A stretch of DNA of 52,121 nucleotides, from contig JAAYBB010000017.1 of NCBI GenBank assembly GCA_012719075.1, positions 1-52,121 of the forward strand, read 5' to 3'. Below are positions 13,988 through 22,120 of the stretch, piece after piece. The position numbers were made by a program, and so were the translations under genes. A model generated the notes under the pieces. It did no database searches. It was not told the origin of the DNA and saw only the letters and a list, made by a program, of their open reading frames with translations. Position 1 is the stretch's first letter; every line of letters begins with the position of its first letter. The stretch is from Clostridiales bacterium (GTDB taxonomy: Bacteria; Bacillota; Clostridia; Oscillospirales; Feifaniaceae).

Positions 13988-14713
13988 ATGGACCAGCCCA
14001 TGACCTACACCCTCGAGGTCTTTGAAGGCCCGCTCGACCTGCTGCTGCACCTGATTGAGCGCAACAAGCTCGAGGTGGCCGACATCCCCGTTGCGCTGCT
14101 GCTTGAGCAGTACCTCGCGGTGGTGGAGCAGTACCGCGAGATCGACCTCGACAACCTCAGCGAGTTTTTGCTGATGGCCAGCCAGCTGCTCTACATCAAG
14201 TCCAAGCTGCTGCTGCCCCGCGAGGAGGGGGAGGAGGACCCGCGCGACGAGCTGCGCTCGATGCTCGAGGACTACCTGCGCTACCGCGAGCTGGCCGACG
14301 AGCTGGAGCGGCGCTTTGAGCAAAACGGCCGCCGCAGCTTTGTCAAGCCGCGCGAGGACTTTGCGGAGAGCCGGCCGGTTTTAAAGCCCCACTCGCCGGA
14401 CAAGCTGTTGTCGGCCTACCGCGCCGTCTTCACCGGCAGCCTGCGGCGCACGCCGCCGCCCATCGCGCACTTCAAGGGCATCCTCACGCACAGCACGGTC
14501 TCGGTGGCCTCCAAGGTCTTTGCGCTCTCGCGCCGGCTGCTGGAGCGGCGGCGGCTGCCCATGCGGCAGCTCTTCCTCGCCCAGCCCTCCCGCGCCGACA
14601 TCGTGGCCTGCCTGATGGCGCTGCTGGAGCTGCTGCGGCTCGACCGCGTGCAGCTGCTCGGCGAGGGCGACGACCTCGAGGTCGCGCTGCAGAAGGGGGG
14701 GCGGCCGGCATGA
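13988..14713 (+). CDS. scpA: Segregation and condensation protein A
   Basis: Kleisin subunit of the bacterial condensin Smc-ScpAB; bridges Smc heads and binds ScpB; 241 residues. The N-terminus has the family signature FEGPLDLLLHLIE followed by DIP, and then LSEFLLMASQLLYIKSKLLLP. C-terminal winged helix is present. Ribosome site GGGAGG; overlaps scpB by 4 bases (ATGA). Confidence 0.95.
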   Translation: MDQPMTYTLEVFEGPLDLLLHLIERNKLEVADIPVALLLEQYLAVVEQYREIDLDNLSEFLLMASQLLYIKSKLLLPREEGEEDPRDELRSMLEDYLRYRELADELERRFEQNGRRSFVKPREDFAESRPVLKPHSPDKLLSAYRAVFTGSLRRTPPPIAHFKGILTHSTVSVASKVFALSRRLLERRRLPMRQLFLAQPSRADIVACLMALLELLRLDRVQLLGEGDDLEVALQKGGRPA

Positions 14714-15324
14714 CGCAACCCGACAGCCCGGGGGCGCAGTGGCAGGCGCTGCTGCAGGACGCCGGGCGGGGCCACCCGCCGCAGGCCCGGTTTGAGGCGG
14801 CGGTCGAGGCCATTTTGTTCGCCGCCGGCGAGCCGGTCGAGCTTGCGGTGCTGGCCTCCGCACTGGAAATGGAGCAAACCCTGTGCAAGACGCTGTTAGA
14901 TCGCATGCTTTTTGGGTACAATCAGCGGGAGGGCGGCATTGTGATGCGCCGCCTGGACGACAGCTACCAGCTCTGTTCAAATCCGGCGCAGGCCGCGTGC
15001 GTGCGCGCGGTGCTGGACAGGAAGCGGGAGGTGTCCCTCTCGCCGGCCGCGCTCGAGGTGCTGGCCATCACGGCCTACAACCAGCCAGTCACCCGGGCCT
15101 TTTTGGAACAGGTGCGCGGCGTGGACAGCTCGGGCGTCGTGGCCTCGCTGCTCGAGAAGGAGCTGCTCGAGGAGCGCGGGCGGCTGGACGCGCCCGGCCG
15201 GCCGATGCAGTTTGGCACCACGGCGGCGTTTTTGCGCTGCTTTGGCCTCTCCTCGCTCGAGGAGCTTCCGCCGGTGGACGAGCGCGGCGCGCTGATCGCC
15301 CAGCTCGAATTTCAGGAGACGTGA
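14710..15324 (+). CDS. scpB: Segregation and condensation protein B
   Basis: Partner of ScpA in the Smc complex; 204 residues, two winged-helix domains. Typical stretches: FEAAVEAILFAAGEPV, YNQREGGI, and LEVLAITAYNQPVTR. The first ~25 residues are a non-conserved leader; a shorter start is possible but ATG 14710 is coupled to the scpA stop. Confidence 0.95.
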   Translation: MTQPDSPGAQWQALLQDAGRGHPPQARFEAAVEAILFAAGEPVELAVLASALEMEQTLCKTLLDRMLFGYNQREGGIVMRRLDDSYQLCSNPAQAACVRAVLDRKREVSLSPAALEVLAITAYNQPVTRAFLEQVRGVDSSGVVASLLEKELLEERGRLDAPGRPMQFGTTAAFLRCFGLSSLEELPPVDERGALIAQLEFQET

Positions 15325-15328
15325 TGGC

Positions 15329-15982
15329 ATGCTGCTACTGAAGATCTTCCTCGCCCTGCTCCTGCTGCTGTTCCTGCTGCTGCTGATGCGGGTGGGCTTT
15401 CACCTGTACCTGTGCAACGACCGGTTCCGGCTGTCGATCCAGCTGGGCGGCCTGACGGTCTACCGGCTGACCGACAGCAAGCTGCGCAGCCTGATGAAGC
15501 AGGCGGAAAAAGAGGTGCTCCCCCCGCCCGGGGAGGCGCCCGCGGCGCCCGAGCTCACGGTCGACTACCTCGAGGCGCTGGGCGGGCCGATGGAGGCCCT
15601 CTCGCTGCTGCGGCGGCTGCTGCACATCCTCAGCGAGCGGCTGCTGAAGCAGATCGTCTTCCCGCGCTTTTTCCTGCGGCTCGAGGTGGCCGGGGCCGAC
15701 CCCATGCAGACCGTCCTGCTCTACGGCGGCGCGAGCGCCGTCCTCTATCCGCTGGCGGCCTGGATCACGCAGACCTTCCGGGTGCGCGACTACGGCTTTT
15801 CAGTGGTCTGCGGCAGCGGCCCGCGGACCGGGGTCCTGATGGACCTCAAGCTGCGGCTGCGCCTGCTCCACCTGCCGCGCGCGGCCATCGCGCTGTATCC
15901 GCTGGCTCGGGAGATCTGGCCGGACATCCGGGCGGCCAGGCGGGAGGCCATTTTACAAGCAGAACATCAACCCCAGACTTAG
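15329..15982 (+). CDS. DUF2953-type membrane-anchored protein
   Basis: 217 residues. An N-terminal leucine-rich helix (FLALLLLLFLLLLMRV) anchors it, followed by a soluble domain and an amphipathic segment with VLLYGGASAVLYPLA. This pattern and its location between scpB and ytfJ match DUF2953 proteins of sporulating Firmicutes. Function not established. Starts 5 bases after the scpB stop. Confidence 0.8.
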   Translation: MLLLKIFLALLLLLFLLLLMRVGFHLYLCNDRFRLSIQLGGLTVYRLTDSKLRSLMKQAEKEVLPPPGEAPAAPELTVDYLEALGGPMEALSLLRRLLHILSERLLKQIVFPRFFLRLEVAGADPMQTVLLYGGASAVLYPLAAWITQTFRVRDYGFSVVCGSGPRTGVLMDLKLRLRLLHLPRAAIALYPLAREIWPDIRAARREAILQAEHQPQT

Positions 15983-16001
15983 AATAAACGAGGTGTAAAC
16001 A

Positions 16002-16409
16002 ATGAGCGAACACTCCTTCTCCGGCATGATCGAGAGCATCATGGACAACCTCAATCAGATGACCGATGTGACCACCATCATCGGCGAGCCCATCATGGCC
16101 CCCTCGGGCGTCACGATCATCCCGGTCTCCAAGGTGACGGTGGGCTTTGGCCTCGGCGGCGGCGACTTCAAGGGCAACCCCGCGGGCTCGGTTGAAAAGG
16201 ACCCCTTCGGCGGCGGCGGCGGCGGCGCGCTGACCATCTCGCCGGTGGCCTTTTTGACCATCTCGGGCGAGAACGTCAAGCTCATCACCATCGACCGCAA
16301 GGAGACCACGGCCGACAAGGCACTGGCCATGGCGCCCGAGATGATCGACAAGGTGCTGCGCGCCATCAAGAAGGATCCGTCCGGCGACCACGACGAGCCG
16401 CTGTACTGA
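16002..16409 (+). CDS. ytfJ: GerW family sporulation protein YtfJ
   Basis: 135 residues. Family features: the VIGEPI-like start (TIIGEPI), PVSKVTVGFGLGGGDF, a glycine-rich loop (FGGGGGGALTISPVAFL) and a late KLI segment. In Bacillus GerW supports normal spore germination. Downstream of DUF2953 and upstream of dacF, the conserved order in spore formers. Ribosome site is GAGGTG before ATG 16002. Confidence 0.93.
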   Translation: MSEHSFSGMIESIMDNLNQMTDVTTIIGEPIMAPSGVTIIPVSKVTVGFGLGGGDFKGNPAGSVEKDPFGGGGGGALTISPVAFLTISGENVKLITIDRKETTADKALAMAPEMIDKVLRAIKKDPSGDHDEPLY

Positions 16410-16499
16410 TCGGCGTGAACGTTGCGCCGGGCGGCGGCCTGCAAAAGGGGGCCTTTTTGCAGACTGCCGCCCCGCCTTCGCGCGGGCGGGTAAACCAAG

Positions 16500-16539
16500 A
16501 GCGGCCTTCGGCTGTGCGCAGCCGAAGGCCGCTTTGTCT
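16500..16539 (+). terminator. Hairpin terminator after ytfJ
   Basis: Perfect 14-base arms (AGCGGCCTTCGGCT and its complement) around GTGCGC, then TTTGTCT. A second, imperfect long hairpin lies just before it at 16430-16482. Confidence 0.75.
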
Positions 16540-16628
16540 CCACGGCCGGCCCGCCGCATGTGGGGCGGCGCTGCGGCATATAGTAGTGAGGTGCACACCC
16601 CTCATCCCACTGGAAGGCCTGATGCCGC

Positions 16629-17750
16629 TTGAAGAAGCTCCTCGCCCTGACGCTCTGCTGCCTGCTGCTGGTGTCCGCCTGCCCGCCGGCCGGCGCCTCC
16701 GCCGACCTCTCGGCCCAGGCGGCCGTGCTGCTCGAGGCCGGCCAGAGCCGCGTGCTGACCGCCCTCAACGAGCACCAGCGCCTGCCCATGGCCTCCACCA
16801 CCAAGATCATGACCGCCATCGTCGCGCTCGAGCGCGTGCCGCTCGACCGCGTGGGCACCGTCTCGGCCCGGGCGGCCGGGGCCGAGGGCTCCACAATGTA
16901 CCTGCAGCAGGGGGAGCGCTACAGCCTCGACGAGCTGCTCTACGGCCTGCTGATGGCCTCGGGCAACGACGCCGCGGTCGCGGTGGCCGAGCTGGCGTCG
17001 GGCAGCGTCGAGCGCTTTGTCGCACACATGAACCGCAAGGCCGCGGCGCTCGGGCTCGAGAACACCCACTTTGACAACCCCAGCGGGCTGGACGGCGACA
17101 GCCACTACACCTCGGCCTACGACCTGGCCCTGCTGATGCGCTACGCGCTGCAAAACGAGGACTTCTGCCGCTACATCGGCACCCGCGGCAAGGTGCTGCC
17201 CGCCGACGAGGGCCGCACCGCCAAGTACCTGACCAGCAAGAACAAAATGCTGCTGCACTACCCGGGGGCGCTGGGCGGCAAGACCGGCTACACCAAGGCC
17301 GCCGGCCGCTCGCTGGTGACGGCGGCCCGGCGGGACGGCGTCACGCTGATCGCGGTCACCATCAACGACCCCGACGACTGGCGGGACCACACCGCCCTGC
17401 TCGACGAGGGCTTTGTGCGCGCGGTCCGCGCGCCGGTCGCCCACCTGTACCTGTCCGAATACCGGCTGCCGGTGGCCGGCGGCGGCAGCCTGCGGGTGCG
17501 GCCGGACGCCACAGAGGGCCTCGTGCTGGTCGACGCCGATCCCGAGGCGCTGACGGCCAGCGTCCAGCTGCCCCCCTTCACCTACGCCGGCGTCGGCCTG
17601 CTCGAGCAGGTGGGGCAGGTGGTCTTTTTCAGCGGGGGGCAGGAGGTCGGGCGGCTGCCGCTGCGGGCCTACGACAGCAGCCTGCCCGACGCGCAAAACA
17701 GGGGCCGGATCGGCTTGCTTTGGCAGCGAATCTGGTATAAACTATTTTAG
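16629..17750 (+). CDS. dacF: D-alanyl-D-alanine carboxypeptidase (DacF-like)
   Basis: Trims peptidoglycan stem peptides; 373 residues, exported. Active-site motifs of penicillin-binding carboxypeptidases are complete: STTK (Ser56/Lys59), SGN (111-113) and KTG (218-220). A C-terminal PBP5-type domain and a terminal amphipathic segment (IGLLWQRIWYKLF) fit membrane attachment. The N-terminus is a signal peptide; LLVSAC at 13-18 also resembles a lipobox, so it may be a lipoprotein. Start is TTG 16629 with GGAAGG upstream; the nearby ATG at 16622 is out of frame. Position next to ytfJ and rluB suggests a role in spore cortex. Confidence 0.92.
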   Translation: MKKLLALTLCCLLLVSACPPAGASADLSAQAAVLLEAGQSRVLTALNEHQRLPMASTTKIMTAIVALERVPLDRVGTVSARAAGAEGSTMYLQQGERYSLDELLYGLLMASGNDAAVAVAELASGSVERFVAHMNRKAAALGLENTHFDNPSGLDGDSHYTSAYDLALLMRYALQNEDFCRYIGTRGKVLPADEGRTAKYLTSKNKMLLHYPGALGGKTGYTKAAGRSLVTAARRDGVTLIAVTINDPDDWRDHTALLDEGFVRAVRAPVAHLYLSEYRLPVAGGGSLRVRPDATEGLVLVDADPEALTASVQLPPFTYAGVGLLEQVGQVVFFSGGQEVGRLPLRAYDSSLPDAQNRGRIGLLWQRIWYKLF

Positions 17751-17827
17751 TTGACGGAGGCCGGCCGAAGGGCCGCCGCGCAAAAAATCGGGGGACAGGC
17801 TCCCCCTGCAAAGGAAGTTGTGCAGCT

Positions 17828-18568
17828 TTGGAACAGCGTCTGCAAAAATACCTGGCCGACTGCGGCCTCTGCTCCCGCCGTGCGGCCGAGCAGCTGATCC
17901 TGGCCGGCCGGATCTCGGTCAACGGCGAGGTGGCGCAGCTCGGCCAAAAGGTCTCGCCGGGGGACAACGTCACCCTCGACGGCCGGCCGGTGGCCGCCCG
18001 CCGGGAGGCCCACACCTATGTCATGCTCAACAAGCCGCGCGGCTACATCACCACGCTTAAAGACGAGGAGGGCCGCCACTGCGTGCTCGACCTGCTCGAG
18101 GGGCTCGAGGCCCGCGTGGTGCCGGTCGGCCGGCTGGACCGCAACTCGGAGGGGCTGCTGCTGCTGACCGACGACGGCGCGCTGGTGCATGCGCTGACCC
18201 ACCCGAGCGGCCACGTTGAAAAGCAGTACCTGGTCACACTCGAGGGCCTGGTCGGCGGCGAGCAGCTGGCCCGCCTGCGCGCGGTCTCGGCGCTGGACGG
18301 CGTGCCGCTCAAGCCCTTTTCGGTCGAGGTGCTCAAAAAGGAGCCCGACCGCTCGGTGCTGCGCTACACGATCACCGAGGGGCGCAACCACCAGATCCGG
18401 CGCATGTGCGAGGCGGCCGGCGCCACGGTGCTGCGCCTCAAGCGGGTGTCGGTGGGCGGGCTGCGGCTGGCCGAGGTCAAGTCGGGCAAGTGGCGGCACC
18501 TGACGCCGCAGGAAGTGGCCGCGCTCAAGGCGCAGGCCCTGCAAAAGGAGGAGAAACCGCGTGATTGA
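17828..18568 (+). CDS. rluB: Ribosomal large subunit pseudouridine synthase B (RluB/RsuA family)
   Basis: Modifies one uridine in 23S rRNA; 246 residues. S4 domain at 1-60 (RLQKYLADCGLCSRR, AGRISVNG), then the catalytic motif VGRLDRNSEGLLLLT with the catalytic Asp, and EGRNHQIRRMCEAAG. Start TTG 17828 follows AAGGAAG and gives the expected N-terminus. Overlaps the next gene by 8 bases. Confidence 0.93.
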   Translation: MEQRLQKYLADCGLCSRRAAEQLILAGRISVNGEVAQLGQKVSPGDNVTLDGRPVAARREAHTYVMLNKPRGYITTLKDEEGRHCVLDLLEGLEARVVPVGRLDRNSEGLLLLTDDGALVHALTHPSGHVEKQYLVTLEGLVGGEQLARLRAVSALDGVPLKPFSVEVLKKEPDRSVLRYTITEGRNHQIRRMCEAAGATVLRLKRVSVGGLRLAEVKSGKWRHLTPQEVAALKAQALQKEEKPRD

Positions 18569-18881
18569 GATGAAGCGCTCGGCCCCGGGGACCTACGGGC
18601 TCTGGGAGGACGGACAGCTGGTGGCCGAGTGCCACTTTGAGGTGGCGGGGGACGCGCTGGTCATTTTGCGCATCGACCGGCACCGCGCGCTGGACGGGGA
18701 CATTCACGACATGCTGCTGCGCGCCGTGACCTCCTACGCCATGGCGAGCTGCCCCACGCGGGTGATCTGCCGCAACCCCGACCTGTTTGCGCCGCTGACG
18801 GCGCTGCGCTTTGTCGCCGTTGAGGACCGGGTCGAGAGCACCCCCGAAGAGGTGCTGCGCCACCTCTGCCCCGGCCAGTGA
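18561..18881 (+). CDS. Small protein of unknown function between rluB and a flavoprotein gene
   Basis: 106 residues from GTG 18561, which sits behind the AAAAGGAGG ribosome site at the end of rluB. Hydrophilic with alternating strands and one helix (DIHDMLLRAVTSYAMA); a single-domain alpha/beta fold, loosely acyltransferase-like, is possible but not supported by any motif. It overlaps both neighbours (8 bases with rluB, 4 bases with the next gene), so it is an integral operon member. Confidence 0.7.
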   Translation: MIEMKRSAPGTYGLWEDGQLVAECHFEVAGDALVILRIDRHRALDGDIHDMLLRAVTSYAMASCPTRVICRNPDLFAPLTALRFVAVEDRVESTPEEVLRHLCPGQ

Positions 18882-20101
18882 ACCGGCGGCGGGTGCTGGT
18901 GGTGGGCGGCGGGCCGGCCGGCCTGCTGGCCGCGGCCGAGGCCGCCCGGCGCGGACTGGCCGTCACGCTGCTCGAGAAGAACCCCGCCGTCGGCAAAAAG
19001 CTGCTGATCACCGGCAAGGGGCGCTGCAACCTGACCACGGCCTGCGACCGCGAGGACTTCTTTGCGCAGATCGCCCGCAACCCCAAGTTTTTGTACAGCG
19101 CCTTCGCCGCCTTTGACAACCGCGACGCGATGGCGCTGTTTGCGTCGCTCGGCGTGCCGCTCAAGGTGGAGCGAGGCCAGCGGGTCTTCCCGGCCTCCGA
19201 CCGCGCGGCCGACGTGCGCGACGCGCTGCTGCGCCACGCGACCGAGGGCGGCGCGCAGGTCCGCCGGGCCGAGGCCGCGTCGCTGCTGCTCGAGGAGGGC
19301 GAGGTCCGCGGCCTGCGCCTTGCGGACGGCCGCCGCCTCGAGGCCGAGGCCGTGGTGATCGCAACCGGCGGGCTCTCCTACCCCGGCACCGGCAGCACCG
19401 GGGACGGCTACCGGCTGGCCGCACAGGCGGGACATTCGATTGTGGAGCCCACCCCCTCGCTGGTGCCGCTGCTCTGCGCCGAGGACTGGGTGCCCGCGCT
19501 GCAGGGCCTCTCGCTGCGCAACGTGCGGCTGAGCCTGCTCACCGAAGATGGCCAGCCGCTCTACAGCGACCAGGGCGAGCTGCTGTTCACCCACTTTGGC
19601 CTCTCGGGCCCGCTGACCCTCTCGGCCTCGGCGGCGCCGGGGCTTTGCTTCCCGGCCAGGGCCGAAATCGACCTCAAGCCGGCGCTGCCGCCCGAAAAGC
19701 TCGACGCCCGCCTGCTGCGCGACTTTGCGCAGCTGCAAAACCGCGACTTTGCCAACGCGCTGGACCAGCTGCTGCCGCGCGCGCTGATCCCGGTCGTGGT
19801 CGCGCGCTCGGGCATCCCGCCGCAGAAAAAGGTGCACTCGGTCACAGCGGCCGAGCGGGCGGCGCTGCTGCGCCTGCTCAAGGCGCTGCCGCTCACGGTC
19901 ACCGGCACCCGCCCGCTGCGGGAGGCCATCGTCACGCGGGGCGGCGTCGACGTCGCGCAGGTGTCGCCGCAGACGCTGCAGTCCCGGCTCTGCCGGGGGC
20001 TCTTCTTCGCCGGCGAGGTGCTGGACCTCGACGGGCTGACCGGCGGCTTCAACCTGCAGATCGCCTACTCCACCGGCGCGCTGGCGGGCAGGAGCGTTTG
20101 A
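18878..20101 (+). CDS. BaiN/HI0933-type NAD(P)/FAD-dependent oxidoreductase
   Basis: 407 residues. N-terminal dinucleotide-binding fold VLVVGGGPAGLLAAAEAARR with the acidic end at LLEKN; the family motif GKKLLITGKGRCNLT; a second FAD motif ATGGLSYPGTGSTGDGY; and the C-terminal FAGEVLDLDGLTGGFNLQ. Such flavoproteins are routinely next to rluB in Clostridia; substrate unknown. GTG 18878 overlaps the preceding stop as GTGA. Confidence 0.9.
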   Translation: MNRRRVLVVGGGPAGLLAAAEAARRGLAVTLLEKNPAVGKKLLITGKGRCNLTTACDREDFFAQIARNPKFLYSAFAAFDNRDAMALFASLGVPLKVERGQRVFPASDRAADVRDALLRHATEGGAQVRRAEAASLLLEEGEVRGLRLADGRRLEAEAVVIATGGLSYPGTGSTGDGYRLAAQAGHSIVEPTPSLVPLLCAEDWVPALQGLSLRNVRLSLLTEDGQPLYSDQGELLFTHFGLSGPLTLSASAAPGLCFPARAEIDLKPALPPEKLDARLLRDFAQLQNRDFANALDQLLPRALIPVVVARSGIPPQKKVHSVTAAERAALLRLLKALPLTVTGTRPLREAIVTRGGVDVAQVSPQTLQSRLCRGLFFAGEVLDLDGLTGGFNLQIAYSTGALAGRSV

Positions 20102-20261
20102 CGCGGGGCCATATACGCGTTCATTGCGCCGGCCTTTTCCGCATGGCTGTGCCATGCCGGGGCCGGCCGGCATGGCCACCCGCCTGCCAAGGCCAAACCC
20201 CCGGTGCGCCGCGGGCAAACAGCCCCCCGGTCAAAACCGCCCGTTTTTTAACAAGTATTGA

Positions 20262-20297
20262 AAAACCCCGGATGCCACTTTGGCATCCGGGGTTTTG
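20262..20297. terminator. Bidirectional terminator between the rluB operon and thiD
   Basis: Perfect 16-base arms (AAAACCCCGGATGCCA and complement) around CTT. A-run and T-run flanks let it serve both the plus-strand flavoprotein operon and the convergent thiD. The bases 20102-20261 hold no gene. Confidence 0.88.
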
Positions 20298-20326
20298 TTC
20301 GCTGCGGCCTGGTCTTGCAACCGGGC

Positions 20327-21139
20327 CTACTCCGGCTCTCCGTCCCGCAGCCCGTTTTGATACAGGTCGTAAAAGTGGTGCGTCGGCCCGCTGCCCCCAC
20401 CAAGCTGCGGCGCATGGGCAATGGCCGTGGTGACATACGCCTTGGCCCGCTCCACGGCCCGCGGCAAGGGCATGCCCAGCGCGAGGTTGGCCGCGATGGC
20501 CGACGAAAGCGTGCAGCCGGTTCCGTGGGTGTGTCTGGTGTCGATGCGGGGCGAGGTGTAGCGGTGGAATCCGTCGCCGTCAAACAGGATGTCGGCGGCG
20601 TCCCCCTCGCTGTGGCCGCCCTTGACCAGCACGGCGCGGCAGCCCATCCGGCCGATGCGCCGGGCGGCCTGCTGCATATCCGCCTCGGTGCGGATGCGCA
20701 GGCCTGCAATCTTCTCGGCCTCGGGGATGTTGGGGGTAATCAGGTCGGCAAGCGGGATGACCTCTTCAATCAGCGTGTCGATGGCCTGTGGGTCCATCAG
20801 CGCGCACCCGTTCTTGGCGTACATCACGGGGTCGACGACGACGCTTTGCGGCCGCCACTGGCGCAACTTGCCGGCCACCGCCAGCATGCTCTGCCGGCAG
20901 GACAGCATGCCGATTTTGACCGCATCGGGCGGGATGTCTTCAAACACGGCGTCGATCTGCTGCTCGATGAGCTCGGGGCACACGTCCTGAAACGCGATGA
21001 CCCGGACGGTGTTCTCGGCCACCACCGACGCGATGACGGTCATGCCGAAAACCCCGTGTGCCGAAAAGGTCTTCAGGTCGGCCTGGATGCCCGCGCCGCC
21101 GCTGCAGTCGGACCCCGCAATGCTCAATGCCTTTTTCAT
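20327..21139 (-). CDS. thiD: Hydroxymethylpyrimidine/phosphomethylpyrimidine kinase ThiD
   Basis: Phosphorylates HMP and HMP-P for thiamine synthesis or salvage; 270 residues, ribokinase fold. SIAGSDCSGGAGIQADLKT at the N-terminus, TPNIPEAE in the middle, and DTRHTHGTGCTLSSA with the anion-hole region and Cys209. The start is ATG 21137-21139 behind CAGGAGG; an upstream in-frame ATG falls in the riboswitch terminator. No other thi gene is in the window. The last codons spell LRDGEPE, the same ending as the holin 1.1 kb away. Confidence 0.95.
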   Translation of the reverse strand: MKKALSIAGSDCSGGAGIQADLKTFSAHGVFGMTVIASVVAENTVRVIAFQDVCPELIEQQIDAVFEDIPPDAVKIGMLSCRQSMLAVAGKLRQWRPQSVVVDPVMYAKNGCALMDPQAIDTLIEEVIPLADLITPNIPEAEKIAGLRIRTEADMQQAARRIGRMGCRAVLVKGGHSEGDAADILFDGDGFHRYTSPRIDTRHTHGTGCTLSSAIAANLALGMPLPRAVERAKAYVTTAIAHAPQLGGGSGPTHHFYDLYQNGLRDGEPE

Positions 21140-21203
21140 GAAACAGCCTCCTGTTCTGTGTGTGCCTGCCGAAAGCGCGATCCCCATCGCCTGGTTTTTC
21201 ACA

Positions 21204-21233
21204 ACAAAAACCCCTCCCGCGCGGGAGGGGTCC
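21204..21233 (-). terminator. Terminator of the TPP riboswitch
   Basis: On the minus strand, arms CCCCTCCCGC/GCGGGAGGGG form a 10-base self-complementary stem followed by TTTTTGTTG. It sits between the aptamer and the thiD start, so it is the likely expression platform (premature termination when TPP is bound). Confidence 0.85.
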
Positions 21234-21250
21234 ACTGCGTTGCTGTACCC

Positions 21251-21336
21251 GGTTGCTCCCTACGTTGGTGTTAACCAAACAGGTTCAAAGGGTCAGGCTC
21301 CCGCCTTCTCAACGCCTATGGCGTCCCCCTGCAAGT
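21251..21336 (-). promoter_or_regulatory. TPP riboswitch (THI element) upstream of thiD
   Basis: Minus strand carries the conserved aptamer blocks in order: GCAGGGGG, a GCGTTGAGAAGG block in place of CTGAGA, ACCCTTTGAACCTG, GGTTAACACCA and CGTAGGGA. Thiamine pyrophosphate binding is expected to switch thiD off. Confidence 0.95.
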
Positions 21337-21342
21337 ATGACC

Positions 21343-21371
21343 ATGATAGCGCACTTTGTGCCTGCGCGCAA
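21343..21371 (-). promoter_or_regulatory. Promoter of riboswitch-thiD
   Basis: Minus strand: -35 TTGCGC (21366-21371), 17-base spacer, -10 TATCAT (21343-21348), placing the start site at the edge of the TPP aptamer. Confidence 0.7.
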
Positions 21372-21467
21372 GGGCTTTTGGTCAAAAAGCCCAGACGGCC
21401 GGCGGGGCCGGCGGCCCAAGTCCGCGCCGCCGGCCCCGCCGTAAAAAGCCCCCATCGCAACCTTCGC

Positions 21468-21917
21468 CTACTCCGGCTCCCCGTCCCGCAGCCGCAGCAG
21501 CGCCTGCTTCAGCGCCGCCGGCAGCGGCAGGCCGATCTCGCCGAGGTTCTCGACGATCGAGAGCAGCTCGTTGAGCGTCAGCAGCACCGTCACCAGCAGG
21601 CCGAACAGCGGCCGTGCCGACATCTGCAGGCCCAGGGTCTGCCCCATCAGCGCGATCAGCAGGTCGGTGAAAAACCCGGCGCAGACCGCCAGCAGGTAGC
21701 ACAGCTTTTTGACCAGGCCGCGCAGGCCGATGCCGCTCTCGGCCCGCCCGGCCAGAAAGGACTTGGCCACCCCCGTGAGGTAGTCGGCCAGGATGCTGAG
21801 CACCAGGAGCAGCAGCATGGGCGCGTAATAGCGGAACTCGGCCAGCACGAGCGCGAGCAGCGCCGCCAGCGTCAGCCGGCCGGCGGCCTCCCTGGGTCCG
21901 CCCGAGAGCAGCGTCAT
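21468..21917 (-). CDS. Phage holin family protein
   Basis: 149 residues from ATG 21915-21917 behind GGAGG. Three to four membrane helices (LTLAALLALVLAEF, MLLLLVLSILADYLTGVAKSF, LCYLLAVCAGFFTDLLIAL, LFGLLVTVLLTLNELLSI). The ILADYLTG segment with a following lysine is typical of the TcdE/phage phi29-type class of holins (holin_4). It is last in the phage cassette, where lysis genes belong, but no endolysin gene follows. Start overlaps the preceding frame's stop as ATGA. Confidence 0.88.
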   Translation of the reverse strand: MTLLSGGPREAAGRLTLAALLALVLAEFRYYAPMLLLLVLSILADYLTGVAKSFLAGRAESGIGLRGLVKKLCYLLAVCAGFFTDLLIALMGQTLGLQMSARPLFGLLVTVLLTLNELLSIVENLGEIGLPLPAALKQALLRLRDGEPE

Positions 21918-22120
21918 CCCTCCACCACCCGCCAGTCGCCGCGGATCAGCGCCAGGGCCTTGCCGGCCAGCGCCTCCGAGATGAAGCCCCGGTCCAGGTC
22001 CTCGGCGATCTGGTCGCGCATCTTCTGTCCGTTGCGCACATAGAGCGCCGAGAGCTCCTCCACATAGGTCAGGGCCGACCGCTCCAGCGGCGTGAGCGCG
22101 GTCTTCGGCCGCGCGGCCCC
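21914..22120 (-). pseudogene. Out-of-frame C-terminal remainder of the Ala/Gln-rich phage protein
   Basis: In the -1 frame relative to the 22069-22992 gene, 67 codons from about 22117 encode a well-formed helical segment (LTPLERSALTYVEELSALYV, then a GDWRVVEG end) that stops at 21914 and overlaps the holin start as ATGA. It has no convincing start codon of its own. The simplest reading is that one G was lost from a G-run at 22117-22120, cutting a roughly 359-residue protein into a 307-residue frame plus this tail. Confidence 0.65.

Noticed and set aside
14965-14985. tRNA-like T-loop string (GTTCAAATCC)
   Set aside because: Lies inside scpB in frame with a conserved protein segment; no acceptor or anticodon arms around it.
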